Source: Struthidea cinerea (Eukaryota > Chordata > Aves > Passeriformes > Corcoracidae). Taken from it: a DNA stretch of 64,000 nt. This document shows positions 25,901 to 40,900 of the stretch, piece after piece. The DNA lies in contig VZTI01001126.1 of assembly GCA_013397865.1 (NCBI GenBank), positions 124,001-188,000 of the forward strand. Direction: 5' to 3'. The stretch's first letter is position 1; each line of letters opens with the position of its first letter. The position numbers and the translations under genes are program-made. A model generated the notes under the pieces. The model searched no databases. It was not told the origin of the DNA and saw only the letters and a list, made by a program, of their open reading frames with translations.

Positions 25901-28900
25901 ATAAGCGGTCCTGAGGACATTTATACTTAGATATTTCTGAACAGAGGATATATTTATTTTTTCTAACAGAGACATATACTATGTCTCACAGGACTGAAGT
26001 GATACCTCTAGAATTCTATATGATCAAAATGCTATTTTCTACATCTTTAAAATTCTGCCATTTCTTTAGATTTTTTCCCTTGATTTATTTTTTTGTTCAT
26101 GCCACTCTTACTATTGCTTCTTTCTATGACAATTGCAAGTTCCACTTCCAAATGAGAATTCTGCATATTTTGGTACATCTTCAATAGTGAATGAACAGGT
26201 AGTATGTGTTCTCATTGTCAAATACTAATGCCTACCGTTACCTTATGAAAAAATAAAATATTTATGCTGAAATAATTTTATGATCTTTAAATATATTAAA
26301 GTTGCATCCTTGCTATTTTTCCATAGAAACCAGGCAGTTCCTTTCTGAGGTTGTGGGCTCCCTCTTGTGGACACAATAATAGACACAAATATAAATCATG
26401 AGTTCTGGTTCCCACTCCGTGTTTTTTAACATTTTTTAAAATAAGTAGAAATCGGTGAGTGCCAGAACTGGGCCAGTTTCTGTCTTAATCCCTCAAGTGC
26501 AAGTTTAAGTAATCCAGTGAATTGGCCGTGGGGTTTTACCATAACTAAGGGGACAGTGTCTAGCAATTTTCTGAATGTAGTAAGTAGGTCGTATATGAAG
26601 CATGCCACAGTTTTTGCACAGACTTTACTGTTTTATAAAACATTTCCATACTGTTTTATAAAACATCTGCAGCGGGTTTGCAAAAATCTCTTACTACCCC
26701 ATACTTTAAAGGTGCAGAAGGAGTAAATTTTTATCTAGTCTGTCCTTAGATAATTGTTTGAGAGATGTTTAAATTCCCTGTGTTTGATGACTGGTTAGCT
26801 TATTCACAGCCAGCTCAAGCATCTCTTACTGCTTGGCCAGCAATTATGTGTAGGTGCTAAAAAGCTAGAACCAGAGAAATTCTTCAGCCTTTTCTCAATA
26901 TTCTGTGAGAAGACTGTCTTTCCTATGTCAACTATTTTAAACAAGGTCACAGTTTCATAAACTTCTTGCACTCGCAAGCTGTTTTGCAAGATTGTTAAGG
27001 CTTTGACTTTGAAGATATTATGGAATAGGTATCTTAAGACTTGGCCAATCCTCTCAAGGGATGGATGGCCAGGGAACCAATTACCTATTGCCACTCAACA
27101 CACTTTTTGCGATCTATCCTGTAAAGTAGTCAGAAAATTATTAAAGAAGAAGCTTCGGCTTCCACTTGTTCATGAGCCTGGACTCTGTGTCATTTTCTTT
27201 ATGTGCCTCGGACGTAACAGCGACAATTATGTTTTAACAAACTATGTCACATCTCCGAGAAGGCAGAACTGATGCTCTTATGTTTAAAAGACCTCTGGAG
27301 TTCAAATCTGTGCCTCTTGCTGAAGGAAAACATAAAACTTGTATAGAAGTTAATAACTTCCTGTATCGTTTATCAGAATTTATGAGTTATTTTTCATGCC
27401 ATATTTCTTACCAGGTTTGCTTTTTGGGACCAAATCTTACATCTGGCTTTTCTTTTTTGATAGGTGGAAACTCAACAATTGGGATATTGATTTAACAAAG
27501 GAGCGCTACAGTATGGTGGGAGGCAGACTTGTTATCAGTAATCCAGAGAAATCAAGGGATGCTGGAAAATATGTCTGTGTAGTGTCGAATGTCTTTGGAA
27601 CTGTCAGAAGCAGTGAAGCCACTCTGAGTTTTGGATGTAAGCCGTTGTTTGTGTCAAAATACAGAAAAATTATGGTTAGCTAGAAATGCCCAGTGTTTTA
27701 CACTGCGGTGTCTTCTGCTAACGTGTGCTGTATCTGTATTACTCTGTAAAAACAGGATCTTAAATGCCTTAGTCTGCAGAGATCGACACAAAATAAGTTT
27801 GTAAGCATTTTGTATTCTTTAGCATTCAGCTGACATAACATAACAGCCTTCCTAGTGAGTTATTGTTAAATTATTAACTGAAGAGACTCATGGAGCCAGA
27901 TCTGATGATAATGTCCAGACTCTTTTTAAATCATGGCAGGACCTGAGGGGAAATAGTCACAGAAGAAAGACATGAGTGAGGGCATATGGTGATGAGGTGC
28001 TGCCACAGTGCAAGCACAGCTGCAGGAGGAAGGCACGGCACTTGCCAGTAAAGTGTGCCCTGACTCCTAGGCTACAGTGGAGACCCTGCTGGGGGAAATT
28101 TCTGTCCACTTCTGACAGCCATGAGCTGGTCTTGTGTATACAGGTACATGTACAGGCCTGCACATCACCAAATACATGCATTGTAAAAAAATTGATGTAC
28201 TACATGAAGACTAATGTGAAATTTTACAGACTGAAGACAGTGTTTGGGATTTTTGTTTTATTTTGCCTTAAGTTGCCTTTTTCCGTAGATATATTTTTTC
28301 ATCAGAGGGCAAAAAAAGGAATTGCAAAAAACTGAATCTACTTTAACTGGGGTCCATTCACAAAGCCCTGAGTGCCCTGGCACTAAGGGTTTAGTGCCCC
28401 TCTTGTCTTCAATCAGCCTCCATAAGCAGAATGCACTCCTTGCTGTGGAAGATCAGACATGTAGTGAAAAGTTCAGCTTTCTGATTATACTTACAGGACT
28501 GTGGAACCACAAATATTAGGGAAAGTCAGAAGCTACAATGACCTGATGGATCATATCATAGTTGATATAGTCTTAGTCTGTATTTATCCAGTGTATTTTC
28601 CAGAAAGAAAAATTGAAGACCAGGTTGTTACTTCCTTTTAATGGAGAAAACATTAACATTCAGTTTATGGGATATTTATTTATACCAAAAGCAGGCTCCA
28701 GTGGTGTGAGTCCTGAATAATCAATAGGATAAAAAATTAAACTAATAAACATAATAGATGAGAAAAATAGAATCAAAACAGTCTGAGGCATGTTTTCTGC
28801 CTAGCAGCTCACTGGCTGCATGAGATGAATGATGATAGTGTACTGAAAAATTATGCTGAACAGAACCCTAATATACAATGTTTCAATATAGAAACTATAA

Positions 28901-31900
28901 TTGGGTAAAGAGGTAAGGAACAGAAGTGAAAAGATAGCTGGAAATGGATAAATATCTGTTAAAAAAAAGGCTGCTTTCATTCTTCTTTATACTGTTGTAT
29001 TTCTTCCTTTCTCCTTTTTAATGATCTCCTATAAAAAACGTGTCTTTCTGCAATCACTGTTTCTTAAGAACTGAATAGAGTTGCTAAAATTAATATAGAA
29101 AATATCTGATCTTTAGTTTAAGTTTTTGTTCTTTTGCTTATGCATAAACTGATTGAAAAATGTCAACAACCATTTAGAAGAATTCAAAAAAGTCTTGACC
29201 AGCTTCAATTTTGTTTTGCTGTCAAATTTACTGAAAATGTGGAACAAAACCCACATTCTCTCATGTACTTCAGCAATTAATCCATTTGAGAATACTGTAC
29301 ATACTTTTTAGATCCAGTGCCTTAAAACTCATTAAAATATTTTAAACCTAACTACTCTTAGGGATACAGTCTGCATCACCTATTTTTTTCCCCCTGGCAT
29401 TTACAATTATGACAACAAAAATAACGTCAAAAAAAATTCATTTGATAATGACAAATAAGCAAAACTGGCATTAGGGGTCAACAGGCTTCTATCTGCCATG
29501 TATTGATGTATTTCTACACTAATCTTTTCAGGACTGAAAATAATTATAAAAATAAAAAGTTACTGTAGTTAAAATCCCTATTCTCCTCCCCTTGCTTTCT
29601 TTGAAACTAGATCTGGATCCCTTTCCACCTGAGGAACGTTATGAGGTGAAAGTGCGAGAAGGTGTTGGAGCAGTGCTTCTTTGTGAGCCCCCTTACCATT
29701 ACCCAGGTAATTCAGCTAAAAGTGCTTCATTTTCAATGTATTAAGAGTAAAAGGCACGTTAATATTTATTATTGCAAGTTTCCTTTATATTTACTGAAAC
29801 AACTACTGAAACTTTTATGCAGACTGAGAATCACCATTTAGGTTAGGTTTCTGGTTTTGAATATGTTTGTTGTTTTTTATATGTAAGGAATATTGTTGAA
29901 TTTTGAAGTAGATTTTGATAGTACAAATAGAATTACTCAGGCTAATCTGCGTAACAGAGAGGAGACTTGGTTTACCAATCAAAAGACCTGAGTACATGTC
30001 ACTCTGTCACTGTGTCATCCCAGACTTTCTGCTTTTTCTTGGACAGGGCCCAGGTTCATTCCACCTGGTAAAGTCACCTCAACTGCTGTGATCATGGGCT
30101 TCTGTTAAAATCATGGCACAGCAGAAGCATCCCCAGAGGGTCAGGGATGAGGTTATTTATTTCCTGGAAGTGACTTTTTCTCATCATTAGCTACTGAACA
30201 GCTCTGCAGGGATTATACCCGTAATCTCAATCATCTGGAGTTCCATCATGAGGGATGAAATTGGCTGTTAGCATCTCTTCTACCTTGTAAAATGGAGTAA
30301 TGATTTAGTTTTCATGCTGTTTAAGCATTGCAAGGAACTGTAGAGCAGAGACATATTACTGGTTAAAAGGTTTTGTCTAAATCACAAGACTGGTGAGGAC
30401 TTCCCAGCTTCTCAATTGCATAAGGTCAAGACCCAGCTGCCTCTCTGATCCCATCCCACTCCAGTTCCTGTGGGATGGTTGTGCCCAGGGGAAGGTGTGC
30501 ACACTGTAGCCCAGTCCCCAGTAACCTGCACTCACGGCAGTAGTGCCCCAATGTTCAGTGTAGGCAGGAATGAGCTGGCTGCTGAGACGTATTAAATCTC
30601 TCTCACATAGCTGCCTCTCTGAAAAAAAGATCTATAAGCTAGAAATCAGAGTCAAGTGATTTATATGCAGACAATATTCTGTGGTTTGAATAGCTGATAG
30701 TGTTGGGTTTAAATATTGACTAAAATATTTTCCTGTAGATGACCTCAGTTATCGCTGGCTTCTAAATGAGTTCCCAGTGTTCATTGCTTTGGACAAACGC
30801 CGATTTGTGTCACAGACGAATGGCAATCTCTACATAGCAAATGTGGAAGCATCAGATAAGGGCAATTATTCATGTTTTGTGTCCAGCCCTTCAATAACAA
30901 AGAGTGTATTCAGTAAATTTATTCCACTTATTCCGCAATCTGATCGTAAGTATTTATTGGAAATACTATGCACATGCAGTATTTTAACTGTTTGTATTAT
31001 AATTTTGCCAATTCATAACTACTTTCATTTCTGTAAGGAGAATTATATGGCAAGCTATAATGGCTACTGCACAATGTTACTTGGTGTTCCAGAAATCCAA
31101 ATCATTCCCATCCACAGTGAAAACTTAATGAAGGAAATCTCCATAGATTCATTCACAAATTCCTTTCAAATCATTGAGAACAGAGTTCTTATCCCCAGAA
31201 TCCGCAGCACTTTTATAAGATAAGCCCCTGATCTCATTCCAAAATTTTCAATAACTTTTTTAGTCTTGGCATTGGTTCAAAGGAGTATGACTGTAAAGCA
31301 GAAACTTCATGTAAATGTTGATGAACAGCTTTAGGATTTACATTTTTCCCCCAGAAAATCCCCCATGAAAGAGGAAAATCCTTTTCCCCTTATGAAACTT
31401 CCTGTCCAACAGTGGCCGAAGGGCTTTGTGTCTCATAGGTCAATCTCCTAAAACACCTCTGTAGCTTTGTGTTACTGGATTATTTGTCACTGTTTCTTCA
31501 GGAGAACTACATGTTTTCCAAATAGGAACCAAGTTCCCTTTTGCCACTTCAGACTGTCAGTCACTAGATTCTTATAAACTGATGATCAATTTTTCAGTGA
31601 CCCTTTTATCTGTAAAATTTTTCATATTACTAATTGAATTTGAATAATTTCAAATTAGTGATCTTTGACCAAATATTCCATGGCCAGTATTCACACTGCC
31701 ATCTTCATCTAGAATTGCAAGAGGATTCCTACAGGGATTGCTAGTAGGGAGATTTGATTGCACCTACATCCCTGTGCTCTCATTAAACTGTAGATGTGCT
31801 TGCTCTAGCTCCTCCATACCCTTACTGAGATAAAACTGGGCTTAAATTCAAAATAATTCAAAATATTCTATCCAGTAAAAAAATCTGTGGAAAATAGAGA

Positions 31901-34900
31901 GTCAGGTTTTTGCCTACCCACACACAGAGTGCATCATCGTGCTTCAAATGCAATTAGAAATTCTGTAAAAAAGTTAGGATTTGTCACCCAGAGGAAGATA
32001 ACTAGTTGCTGAGTAAAACGATTGTGCCTTCTAGTAAAAGTTCAGTTCTTAGTCAGATCTTATGAATTGACAGGCTATTTATCCAGTGTAAAGAAAAATT
32101 TTGTCTGGAATTTTAAGAAAAGTTTTATTGAACTGTGGAAATTTTAATAGCTGCATAACTTTCTGACATGCCTTTTCTTAGAATCTTTTTTTTCATATTA
32201 GGAGCAAAAGTATATCCTGCTGATATCAAGGTGAAGTTCAAGGACACATACGCTCTCCTGGGGCAAAACGTGACACTGGAGTGTTTTGCTCTTGGAAAGT
32301 AAGTGTGTTTTAAAGTTATCGTACAGCATGGTTTGCTTTCATGTTTCAGGGAATGAAAATACATGTTTCATGATCAAATGCTCTTTTTGTAGTGTGCCAT
32401 TTAACAGCCAGTTCTTGAACATGCTGATTTGTACTTTACTGTGCCTTTTCAAGTCCGGTTCCTGAACTCAGATGGAGTAAATACCTTGAACCCTTGCCAG
32501 CCTCTGCTGAGATAAGCATGTCTGGTGCAGTTCTTAAGATCTTCAATATTCAGTATGAAGATGAAGGACTTTATGAGTGTGAAGCTGAAAACTATAAAGG
32601 AAAAGATAAACATCAAGCAAGAATTTATGTACAAGGTAGGAAGAACAATTTTATTGTTGATGATCTGTGTTGCTTTTGCTTATGTTGGAAATACCTGTGT
32701 TTTCAGGCTTGATGTCAGTGGTGATTCGTATTATCATCCTCACACACTGCTGTTGAAGTTAATAGAGCAGAATCAAAATTCTTGCATTAAATGCCAGGCA
32801 TGATATTTATGAATTAATTGAATGAGTACTCAATTGGTCTGGTTATGATAGCTGGTATATACACCTTGACAGTTATGTGTTAATATACTTATGCATAGTG
32901 TAAATTAAATCAATTTATAGTACTTGAAGTGAAAAAACTTCTGGGAGGAAAAAGATACCATTAGGTTTGTTATGATTTCTTGTTTTCTCATTTTGTTCGT
33001 GTGTTCTGTCCTAGCTCTCTCTCTTAGTAGCTATGAACAGTTCTTTATTCCTCTGCCCTCTGTCACTTCCCTTTATGCATTTGGTTAAATTAGGTAACCA
33101 AAAATTGTATCTTACTATTCGTAGTGAAATCATCCCAAGTAAATTGACTTCTTGTCTGAGGTTTATGCCACAAAACTATGACATGAAAAGGTCACACATA
33201 ACATCTGAACCACCCTCAGAAGATTTATGTCTTTCATTGGCTGTACAGAAGATTTTCTGAATTAAGATCTTCAGTTAAGTGCTAGAACTTTTGTACATCA
33301 AACTCAGAATTAGTGTGGGAAGGTTATTACTTCTCATAATAAGTAAATTGGTTTGTTTGCTTAGCAAAAGCAAAAATGCTTGACCATTTTCAATATTAAT
33401 TTCTTACATATCCTGTCTGGACCAAGAGAATAATTTCTTGGAGATCCTTTCAGTACATACACAGTTTTACACAATTTCATGTCATTTAACTATCATTTTT
33501 ATGCTGCTACTAATTTCCACACTGAATAATCTACAGGTCAATATAAGTGGTAATATCTTATGTCTTTGGTCATTCAGGAACCATTATTTCAATTCCAAAT
33601 TTTCTTCTCATAAAAAATAGTTTGAAGCTATTTTGAATCTATTTTGTAAGACAAAAACTTTCTTTTTTGTGCTGGTGTGTTGCTGAGTTATCACCATTAC
33701 TTTGTGTTGCCTCTTTAAGTATCATGGGAAAAGCAGTGAAATTAATACAACATAATGCTAATTAAATATCTATGTGCTATATTTACAATGCATCATGTAT
33801 TTTATTCTGCAGCTGCTCCTGAGTGGGTTGAACATATCAATGACACAGAAAGGGATATCGGCAGTGACCTGTACTGGCCTTGTGTGGCTACGGGCAAGCC
33901 TATTCCAACAATTAGGTGGCTGAAGAATGGTGCCTCGGTGAGTGTATTGCTATAGGTAACACAGGCTTGATTGGTTAGCTCATGGAAACAATTTTTTGAA
34001 GCATGCATTATTAAAAGTTAAAGGAAAATTAATTATAATGATCCAAATATTTGCTGATTCCACTTGTATGAGGCATTAAAATCTATTTTTTAAAGTTTCA
34101 TCTCAATCTTCTCTTGTTTCTTCAGGCTGTTTAGTATTCAGCTTTGAATTATGAACTTAACTTTTGAACTTAACATGACCACATATTTAGGAGATGGATA
34201 TAATTTTTCCTCCGGGCCTGTTAATGCTTTTCACTCTGGATAAAAAAATGTGTATCAGCTTCTCTTTAAAATTAATCCTTTTTACCACATTAAATATGAA
34301 TGTGTCATTAAAAATATAAGACAAAATAGAGTCAGTGGAGATATGGCGACAAAGTGTATTTTTTAAATTATCAGTGGTGTTTCTATATCCTGTATTTTTT
34401 CACATGTTTTCTAGACACAGAGTGTTGCAAATGTTTGGGTGATGCTTAAAAGAAGTTTAAAGAAGTACTGTTTGATAATTTAATTCTGTTACATTGCATA
34501 TTTGGTTTAAACAAAGTAGATTTTCTGTCCTAGAATCATGGAGACACAGAATGGTTTGTGTTGGAAGGTGCCTTAAAGATCATTTAGTTCCAAGCCCCTA
34601 GCCATGGGCAGGGGCAAGTTTCACTAGGCCAGGTTGCCCAGAACTCCATCCAGCCTGCCCTTGAACAATTACAGGGATGAGACATCCACAGCTTCTCTGG
34701 GAAAAATCTGTTCAGGCATTTCAAAAGTGTATTTAAAGTCTGTTGCTTATACTATATGAAAAGCCGTTAAAAAAAACAAGAGAATATGAGGGCACAATGC
34801 AGCTCTGCATCTGTTGAGCTCTGGTGACTCTGATCTTGGCAAGCAAACAAAAAAAGACAATGAGGCGGCTTGTTTTTTGACTGTAAGTCTTAAGAAAAAT

Positions 34901-37900
34901 GTGTGATGTTGGAGGGAGAACAGGGATGTCACTATCTGCTATATGGAGGTGGCTTAAACCAGGAAAAACAATGGTTTTGTCTAGATTTGGCAGTTATTGC
35001 AAACAAATAATTTAACAAGTGAGTTGCTTGCTGGTCCCGACTGAACTTGGCTTTCACTGACAAAATCGACATACTGGGATGCAGAACACAGCGTGTAAGT
35101 CTCCAGTAGTACACCAGAAGATTTTGGTGTGTGTTACTGTGATGATAAGATGATAAGCTTCCTCCAAATGGAAGCTAGCAAAAATATGTTAATTGCCTTG
35201 AAAATATAATTTCTTTTTAAAACAGATAATTTGCAATTAGGCATTTCATTTAGCGCACAACACAGATTCCTTTTAGAAAAACTCATTAAAACATTTTCAC
35301 ATAAAACAGTCAGAAAATATGTTTCCTTTAATCTGTTCTCTTTTCAGCTAAGTAGTATTCTCTTAATCTTCCACTGCTCCATGCACTCCAATGTACTTAG
35401 ATACAAGGGTTAAAGATTTCAGCTTGATTTTCACAAGAAAACAGAATATATTAACATGATCTTTCATAAAGTGATTGACATCTATTTGTAATTTACCAAA
35501 TACCCCACCTTAACTACCTTATTTTGATTGACTGTTTTTTTTCTTTTTTTCATTAAAACAAAGTAATAGAAAATAGTTTCTACCATCTCCCAGAGGAAAC
35601 TTCTGAAAAACTCCTACCTCACTGGGACTTGCTTTGGCTTTTTTCTGTTGTAAAATGATGTAACAACAGAAAGTACTGACCAGTGAGCATGGCATAACAA
35701 AGCTTATGTGCATAAAATTAATTTAATTCCTTGTTTCTTATTTCTGAATCAGCAGTGTTTGCATTGATATGATAACAGGGGATTGGAGAGTAAATGTGTC
35801 TACTGACACTTAGCTAGGACTTTTCCAGAAACTTAAGTATTGAATGACACTGAATCTTTATTTAAAAAAAGGTGAACCCAGTGTCACCATAAAAGGAAAA
35901 GAAAGAAAAAAAAAGGAAAAAGAAAGAATGTGGAGGGGTGTGAATTCTTCAGCTTATGTAGTTTATATTAATATCTTGTTGTTTTATTGATTCTGTGTTT
36001 TAGTTCCGGAAAGGTGAACTAAGAATGCAAAGTCTGACCTTTGACGATGCCGGCATGTACCAGTGTATAGCAGAAAACATGCACGGAATTATTTATGCAA
36101 ATGCTGAACTGAAGATCGTGGGTCAGTGGGATTACTTCTCTATTTACTATTTCAGGGTTGAGTAAGATAGCAGTTATATTTGCAAATACTGTTTGGTAAC
36201 AGATTCCTGTGAGGATGAAGCTAAGAATCTCATTCAATCTAGGTGAGATGGGGTTTATTTGAGCTCTCTAGCTGGTTTTTGACAACAACTTGAGGAATAA
36301 AGTTACCAACTTGTGGGGCATGTTTTCTGTTCTTATTTATGATGTTTGTTTCCTGCTGTTCCCTCTCAGAGGAACTGACAGTGCAGAAGTTATATGAAGC
36401 ATGTGGAGTTGCAGCCTACACTTTCAAGCTTGCAAAACTGGTTAAGAAGCATTTTTATTTTTGCTCACCTATGATCACTCCTCTGTGAGGAAAAATTCGC
36501 TTTTTAAGAAACGATGCTGTCACTTACTTGGCCTTTGAAGCTCTTCATCTTTGCTCTACCCTTTGCTTTTGCTTTCTAGAACCCATTACACCCAAGTCAC
36601 CATGTTTGTATGCAACATAGCTGTGACATTTGATGGCTGGATGTAGTTATGAATCTGTTGTGTTTTCCTAGGAACCATCCTATTGAAAGTTTGACTCTCA
36701 GATCCAGAGTTCTCAGCCTTAAAACAATTTCTGATGTTTTTACTGATTTCATTAGAGCAGAAACACTGGCTGTACGACATATTTTCCTAGATTTCCCTGC
36801 AGTAGTTACTGTTCTTTCCATCTCACACTTGCCTTCAGACTTTATCAAGAGCTAAACTATTCCTGTTTTTCCCAACCCATTGCACAACAACGCTTCATTC
36901 TACACTGTTCTTCCATTACTGTGTACTCCCTACCAGCTTGGTTTAAACAAAATTAGCACTTTCTGTGTGTGCATTTTCAAAGTACAGGGTTGGTGAGATG
37001 TGGATGTTGATCAGAGTTTTGCTCTGTACTTCTGTAATTAATTAATAGCCTTATTTCCTCAGGATGTGCACAAGCTGGCGTGATTAATGGTGGTATGCTG
37101 AGATGCAAAATAATTAAAAGCTTTTTTCTTTTATTTGGTTTCAAATAAAGAGAAAATTAGTAAGCAAAGATCTGACCTCAGAGACATAAGTGTGGTGCTT
37201 ACGACAGTCATGTCTCAATACTCTTGTACATCTGAGTGCACCTAAAGCCAGCTGGTCAAACAGAAAACCACAAAGAATAAGAAGGGCACAACTTTAGTTT
37301 CTAGAGAGGGTTAAAACCACTGAAAAGTAAACCAAACTATTCTTTGGAAGTATGATTGAGTGAGCAACTTGTGAAAGAAATTTACCTCCAGGAATCTGAA
37401 TTTTATTAGGACTGATCAAAAGGCCTTTTGAAAGGGAGGAACTTTCAGTGGGCTTTGATCTTGTTAGATTAAACTCAGATGAAAAGTTCAGAAATCGATA
37501 GAAAGAAACCTCTAGTGTAACACAGCACAGAACTACATAATGATTTTTCCTGGTTTTTTTAGATTACCATGTGCTTCCCAGAACATCATCTGTATCATTA
37601 ATATTTTTCTCACTGGCCTGAATAATGAACATTTGTAAACAATTCAAGAGTTCTGACATTTATTGCATGTTGCAAACAAATTCTATTTTGCAGTAAAATC
37701 ACTAACAGCAGTATTTATGTTAATTTTTGCTTTCAGCTTCACCTCCTACTTTTGAACTGAACCCTATGAAGAAGAAAATCCTAGCAGCTAAAGGAGGCCG
37801 TGTAGTCATTGAATGCAAGCCTAAAGCTGCTCCTAAGCCAAAATTCTCCTGGAGCAAAGGAACAGAGTTACTTGTAAATGGGAGCCGGTTAGTATTGACT

Positions 37901-40900
37901 GTTAGTGAACACTTTGAGCCTTAGAAATGTAGCCTTATTTTTCTATCCTGTAGGATAGTTCTCCATTTTGCAGACTTCAGGGACAGGAAAATGTGTAACT
38001 TCAGGAAAATAATATGCCAAAATGTTGCTGGCAGTACAGATTCAAAGTGTTAGCAGGGTATCCAACTTCACCTAGTCTGGTTTAAGAATTGAATTGTACC
38101 ATAAAACTCTAAGAAAAATACTTGAATGAGTACAAGTGAATAGAAGTACATTCTCTTGCTCCAGCAATCTGAGACATCGCATCATGCCACAGTGTCTTTA
38201 AATGTTTTTTACTGAAGGATTGTTTATCAATCCAGTAGTTAGATATGAGCTTTGAAATGGTGTTTGTGGTTTCTTCTTTCACTTACTACCGTTGTACAGG
38301 AAGCATTGCTTTCTAATATAAAATCTAATTTCTCTTGATGTATTTTTTGCACTTTCCATAGCATACGTATCTGGGATGATGGGAGCCTGGAAATTATCAA
38401 TGTCACAAAGCTGGATGAAGGTCGCTACACCTGTTTTGCAGAAAATAACCGAGGAAAAGCCAATAGCACTGGTGTTCTAGAAATGACAGGTAAGCCTCAG
38501 AATTGCATTAATTTGTTTTGGGTAGAATCCCTTAATTCAAAATCACTAATTTTTTTCCAGCATTGCAGTGCTTTTTCAAGCTGTTCTACATCTTTCTAAT
38601 TTAATTGCTCATTATAAATGAATTGATGCTTTTAAAGCATATTGCTCAGTTGAAACTGGGTATGTTTGCACCAGTTCTAACACTGTGTCTCAATTTTCAG
38701 GGTTGATTTTTCCATAAGAGATTATTAAATAAAATACATTAAACTGACATATTTTAATGCATTCACTCTATTTGGTAGCTCAGCACTCATGCTAAGGTGT
38801 GATTCTGGGGCCATGACTCAGAGAAATGGGATTCCTGCTGACCTTCCTTAGTGTTGTGGTGTTTTGCTTTGTGCAGGCTTTGGTTTAGTTCGGTTGATTT
38901 GGTTGTTTGTTTTGGTGGGGGGTTTGGTGTGGTGTTGTGGTGGTGGTGATGCTGGTGGTATAAACATGTTTGAGAGAGCATTGCTGTTAAAGAAATACGC
39001 ATGAAATTTGTGGGATAAGGGTGTATATCCTTATGATTGCATTTCTAACTTATCTTCCTTTATCAGTATTTGTATTTACTGATTGAGTACTGATACCCTT
39101 AATTGTGCATTCTAAATCTGATGTCAAATAATTAGATAACTGTAGACTACAGACAGGAAAGACAGCATTCTGTGACAGCTCTGTCTTCTCAAGTACCACT
39201 GATAGTAGAGGAGTCATTTGTCAAATACGTGTTTAATCCCTGTTGCAGAAATCATGCTGGATGTGACAGCTCAGTGCCACAATATTGTTGTGCTAATTGA
39301 AGAGTTAGTCTGTAGCATCATATGAAAGCAATTTTCTGGCTGATACATTCGAAATATATTGTACCAAATGAAACGTAAAACTGTATTTTGATGCTTGCAG
39401 TTACTTTTTATTATCTTCTGCTGTTTCATATATCTTAATATTACCCTCAGGCATCTAATTATTTTGGAAGTTTATGTAAATAAATATATCCAGCCCCTTA
39501 ATTGTTACAGCATATCTTCTAAAATCAGGAAGAACATTTGCATACTAAATTTGCACAGTGAAACAAAACCCAATATGTTTGTAAACCTTATAAACTAGTA
39601 TAAAGAAATCCTAAATTTTGTAAAATTCTGCTCTGATTCATCTACAAATGAACGCCTAGAGTGTAATATATCACAGCAGAAACAAAAAGGTCAGTTGACT
39701 TTTTTCAAAATCATTTTCACGTTGTGGGCAATGGTGAGGGTTGATGAAGAATGCATTGAAAGTGGCATTCCCCAGCACATTGTGTGGCCCATAAAACTTC
39801 TCAGACATTGCACATGACTGTAGGAAAATAAAAAGTTGAATCTGAAGCTGACAGGTGCTGCAAACTCTGATGGTTTTTCCCAGTTGCTGTTCGTTCCCTG
39901 CCACTGGTCCACTCTTCCAGCAACTTTTTAGACTGGTGTTGGTACTGAGCATACAGGCACCACCACACTGGAATGGAGCAAGTATCCTAAGCATGCGTCC
40001 ATATGTAAGGCCCTGGAGACCTTACAGATGTTAACAGGTTGCTCCAATACACTGTGAGATGCTCCATACTGCAAAAGGCAGTAGTTGTGCCATCCTCGCA
40101 GTCTCAGTATTAAGCACGTTTTAGATTACTAGAGTAGGATCTGGGGAAAGGTTTCTTTCTGGGGCAGATTGACAAAATACTGGGCTTACTGAGGTTATTT
40201 TCTTTTTCTGTGTATGGTGGAATGGAGTGTGCTCCTTGGAGCAAGCTCAAGCCTAGGTTTTAACTAGTGGCAATAACTCTTTTCTTATGGCTATTGTCTT
40301 CCAACTTTTGATGCCCGACTACCACTCTCATATTGGTGGGACAGATATTACATGTCATGGCATAAGGAAGATATTCTGTGGCTTTTTGTTTTATGGTAAT
40401 AATTGTAAGAAAAGGAACAAGTCTCACTGATCCAGTGAGTCCCTTCCAGAACAGTTGCTAATTTGCCATATGAGTTTGATGTGTGTGTTAAGAGCTCAAG
40501 CAAGTGTTGTGAGAGGTGTGCTTTCTTTTTAGTTCCTGTAATAATAAGAGACATTGCTGGGGGATGTACAGCTTTCTTCCTTTCCTTGTATTGTTTTCTG
40601 TTCTTTTTCACATGTAGCTATTTACACAATTTGTTATGCATCTATTATATTGTTTCTAAGTAGATAAATTAAGATCTCGATCCCTGCAATGTTCTAATGA
40701 ACATCTGACAGCCTAACCAAGTAGAACTCATTCATTAAAGAGACAAGTTTTAAAACATAGGAAATATTATAATTGAAACAAGAAACACAACACAAGTCGC
40801 GTAAGATTCATCATGTGTCTTCTTTCTACTTGAGATACAGTCAATGAATAAAAATAGTTGTAATGTGATTCAGAGATTTAAACAGGTAAACGGAAGTCAG

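Larger units (their letters stand above)
33938..36003. other. CNTN1 intron 8 (2.07 kb)
   Basis: A phase-0 intron within Ig4. It contains a CR1 3' fragment (34532-34725) and an all-purine tract (35891-35928). Confidence 0.85.

Noticed and set aside
30777..31223. A single 148-codon coding exon starting with Met at 30777
   Set aside because: The Met-like start is internal: reading with exon 4 shows the exon begins at 30739, and the normal end is the consensus donor at 30946.
38787..39002. His/Pro-rich minus-strand frame
   Set aside because: It is the translation of the G/T-rich low-complexity tract.
39671..39994. Minus-strand open frame of 107 codons in intron 11
   Set aside because: No domain, signal or repeat similarity recognised; isolated within an intron without splice partners.
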